From Mojavia pulchra JT2-VF2 (lineage in GTDB: Bacteria > Cyanobacteriota > Cyanobacteriia > Cyanobacteriales > Nostocaceae), in assembly GCA_019359325.1 (NCBI GenBank), contig JAHHHN010000024.1:1-64000 (forward strand): 64,000 nt of DNA. The letters are read 5' to 3'. The notes under the pieces are model-generated. The model had not been told where the DNA came from, did not search any database, and worked only from the letters and a program-made list of their open reading frames with translations. Position 1 is the stretch's first letter. Each line of letters opens with the position of its first letter. Positions 63,914 to 64,000 of the stretch are shown here, piece after piece. Position numbers and translations under genes: made by a program.

Positions 63914-64000
63914 AGATAGTCCTCCTAATGTGGTTGTCAGCTAGTCGGTGTGAAAGAAGCGTAATTATTTACCTTTAATGTAATTGTTACGCTAATCTTA
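63914..64000. other. fba upstream region (to window end)
   Basis: On the minus strand this carries the ribosome site and AT-rich promoter DNA of fba. No other feature is seen before the window ends. Confidence 0.4.

Noticed and set aside
1-64000. tRNA, rRNA or tmRNA genes
   Set aside because: I looked for the T-loop pattern and conserved rRNA text and found none; a covariance-model search would be decisive.

Overview
The window looks like chromosome of a filamentous cyanobacterium of the Nostoc/Anabaena type. The evidence is the very frequent HIP1 octamer GCGATCGC, moderate-to-low GC, runs of short tandem heptamers in intergenic DNA, multi-PAS hybrid kinases, CHAT and filamentous-haemagglutinin proteins, and a cyanobacterial-type class II fructose-bisphosphate aldolase. 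No rRNA, tRNA or CRISPR array was seen.

Bases 1-32600 are a decaying accessory region. It holds the 3' end of an MFS exporter, a frameshifted plasmid-type gene, an antitoxin-VapC pair, a haemagglutinin-CHAT fragment truncated at both ends, two HU copies without ATG starts, TetR remnants, an Excalibur gene present twice (once split by an insertion sequence), a GFA remnant, a broken filamentous haemagglutinin, an ASCH remnant, a dead IS4-type transposase, and two C-terminal pieces of a CyRepA1-type plasmid replication protein. Intact genes sit among these: P-loop kinase, methyltransferase, thioredoxin-fold protein, serine beta-lactamase-like protein, SnoaL, AraC, alpha/beta hydrolase, DUF4870 and SPFH. 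Two paralogous glycine/asparagine-rich repeat proteins (18012-19706 and 29794-31155) were duplicated with their flanks. The plasmid-type genes suggest integration and erosion of plasmid DNA.

Bases 33100-47300 form a signalling block: three large sensor histidine kinases, with a secondary elongation factor G, a truncated macro-domain gene and stacked miniature elements between them. The largest kinase begins with what looks like a ribbon-helix-helix DNA-binding domain. A fourth kinase, with a periplasmic sensor domain, lies at 58581-62465.

Bases 47400-57000 hold two GNAT acetyltransferases, an ISL3 transposase fragment, an RTX calcium-binding repeat protein behind a perfect stem-loop, a GMC oxidoreductase with a one-base frameshift, and a minus-strand unit of an HtrA-like pseudoprotease, an intact HtrA-like protease and a LuxR-type regulator with a degenerate receiver. 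The right end holds a 21-bp minisatellite, a small heat-shock protein and fructose-bisphosphate aldolase.

A recurring theme is small mobile DNA acting inside genes. Short palindromic elements have entered HIP1 or HIP1-like sites and coding sequence, sometimes in frame and sometimes breaking the gene. Homology between the two HU loci ends at a HIP1 octamer. One insertion sequence and two miniature elements share terminal repeats and leave 5-bp target duplications.
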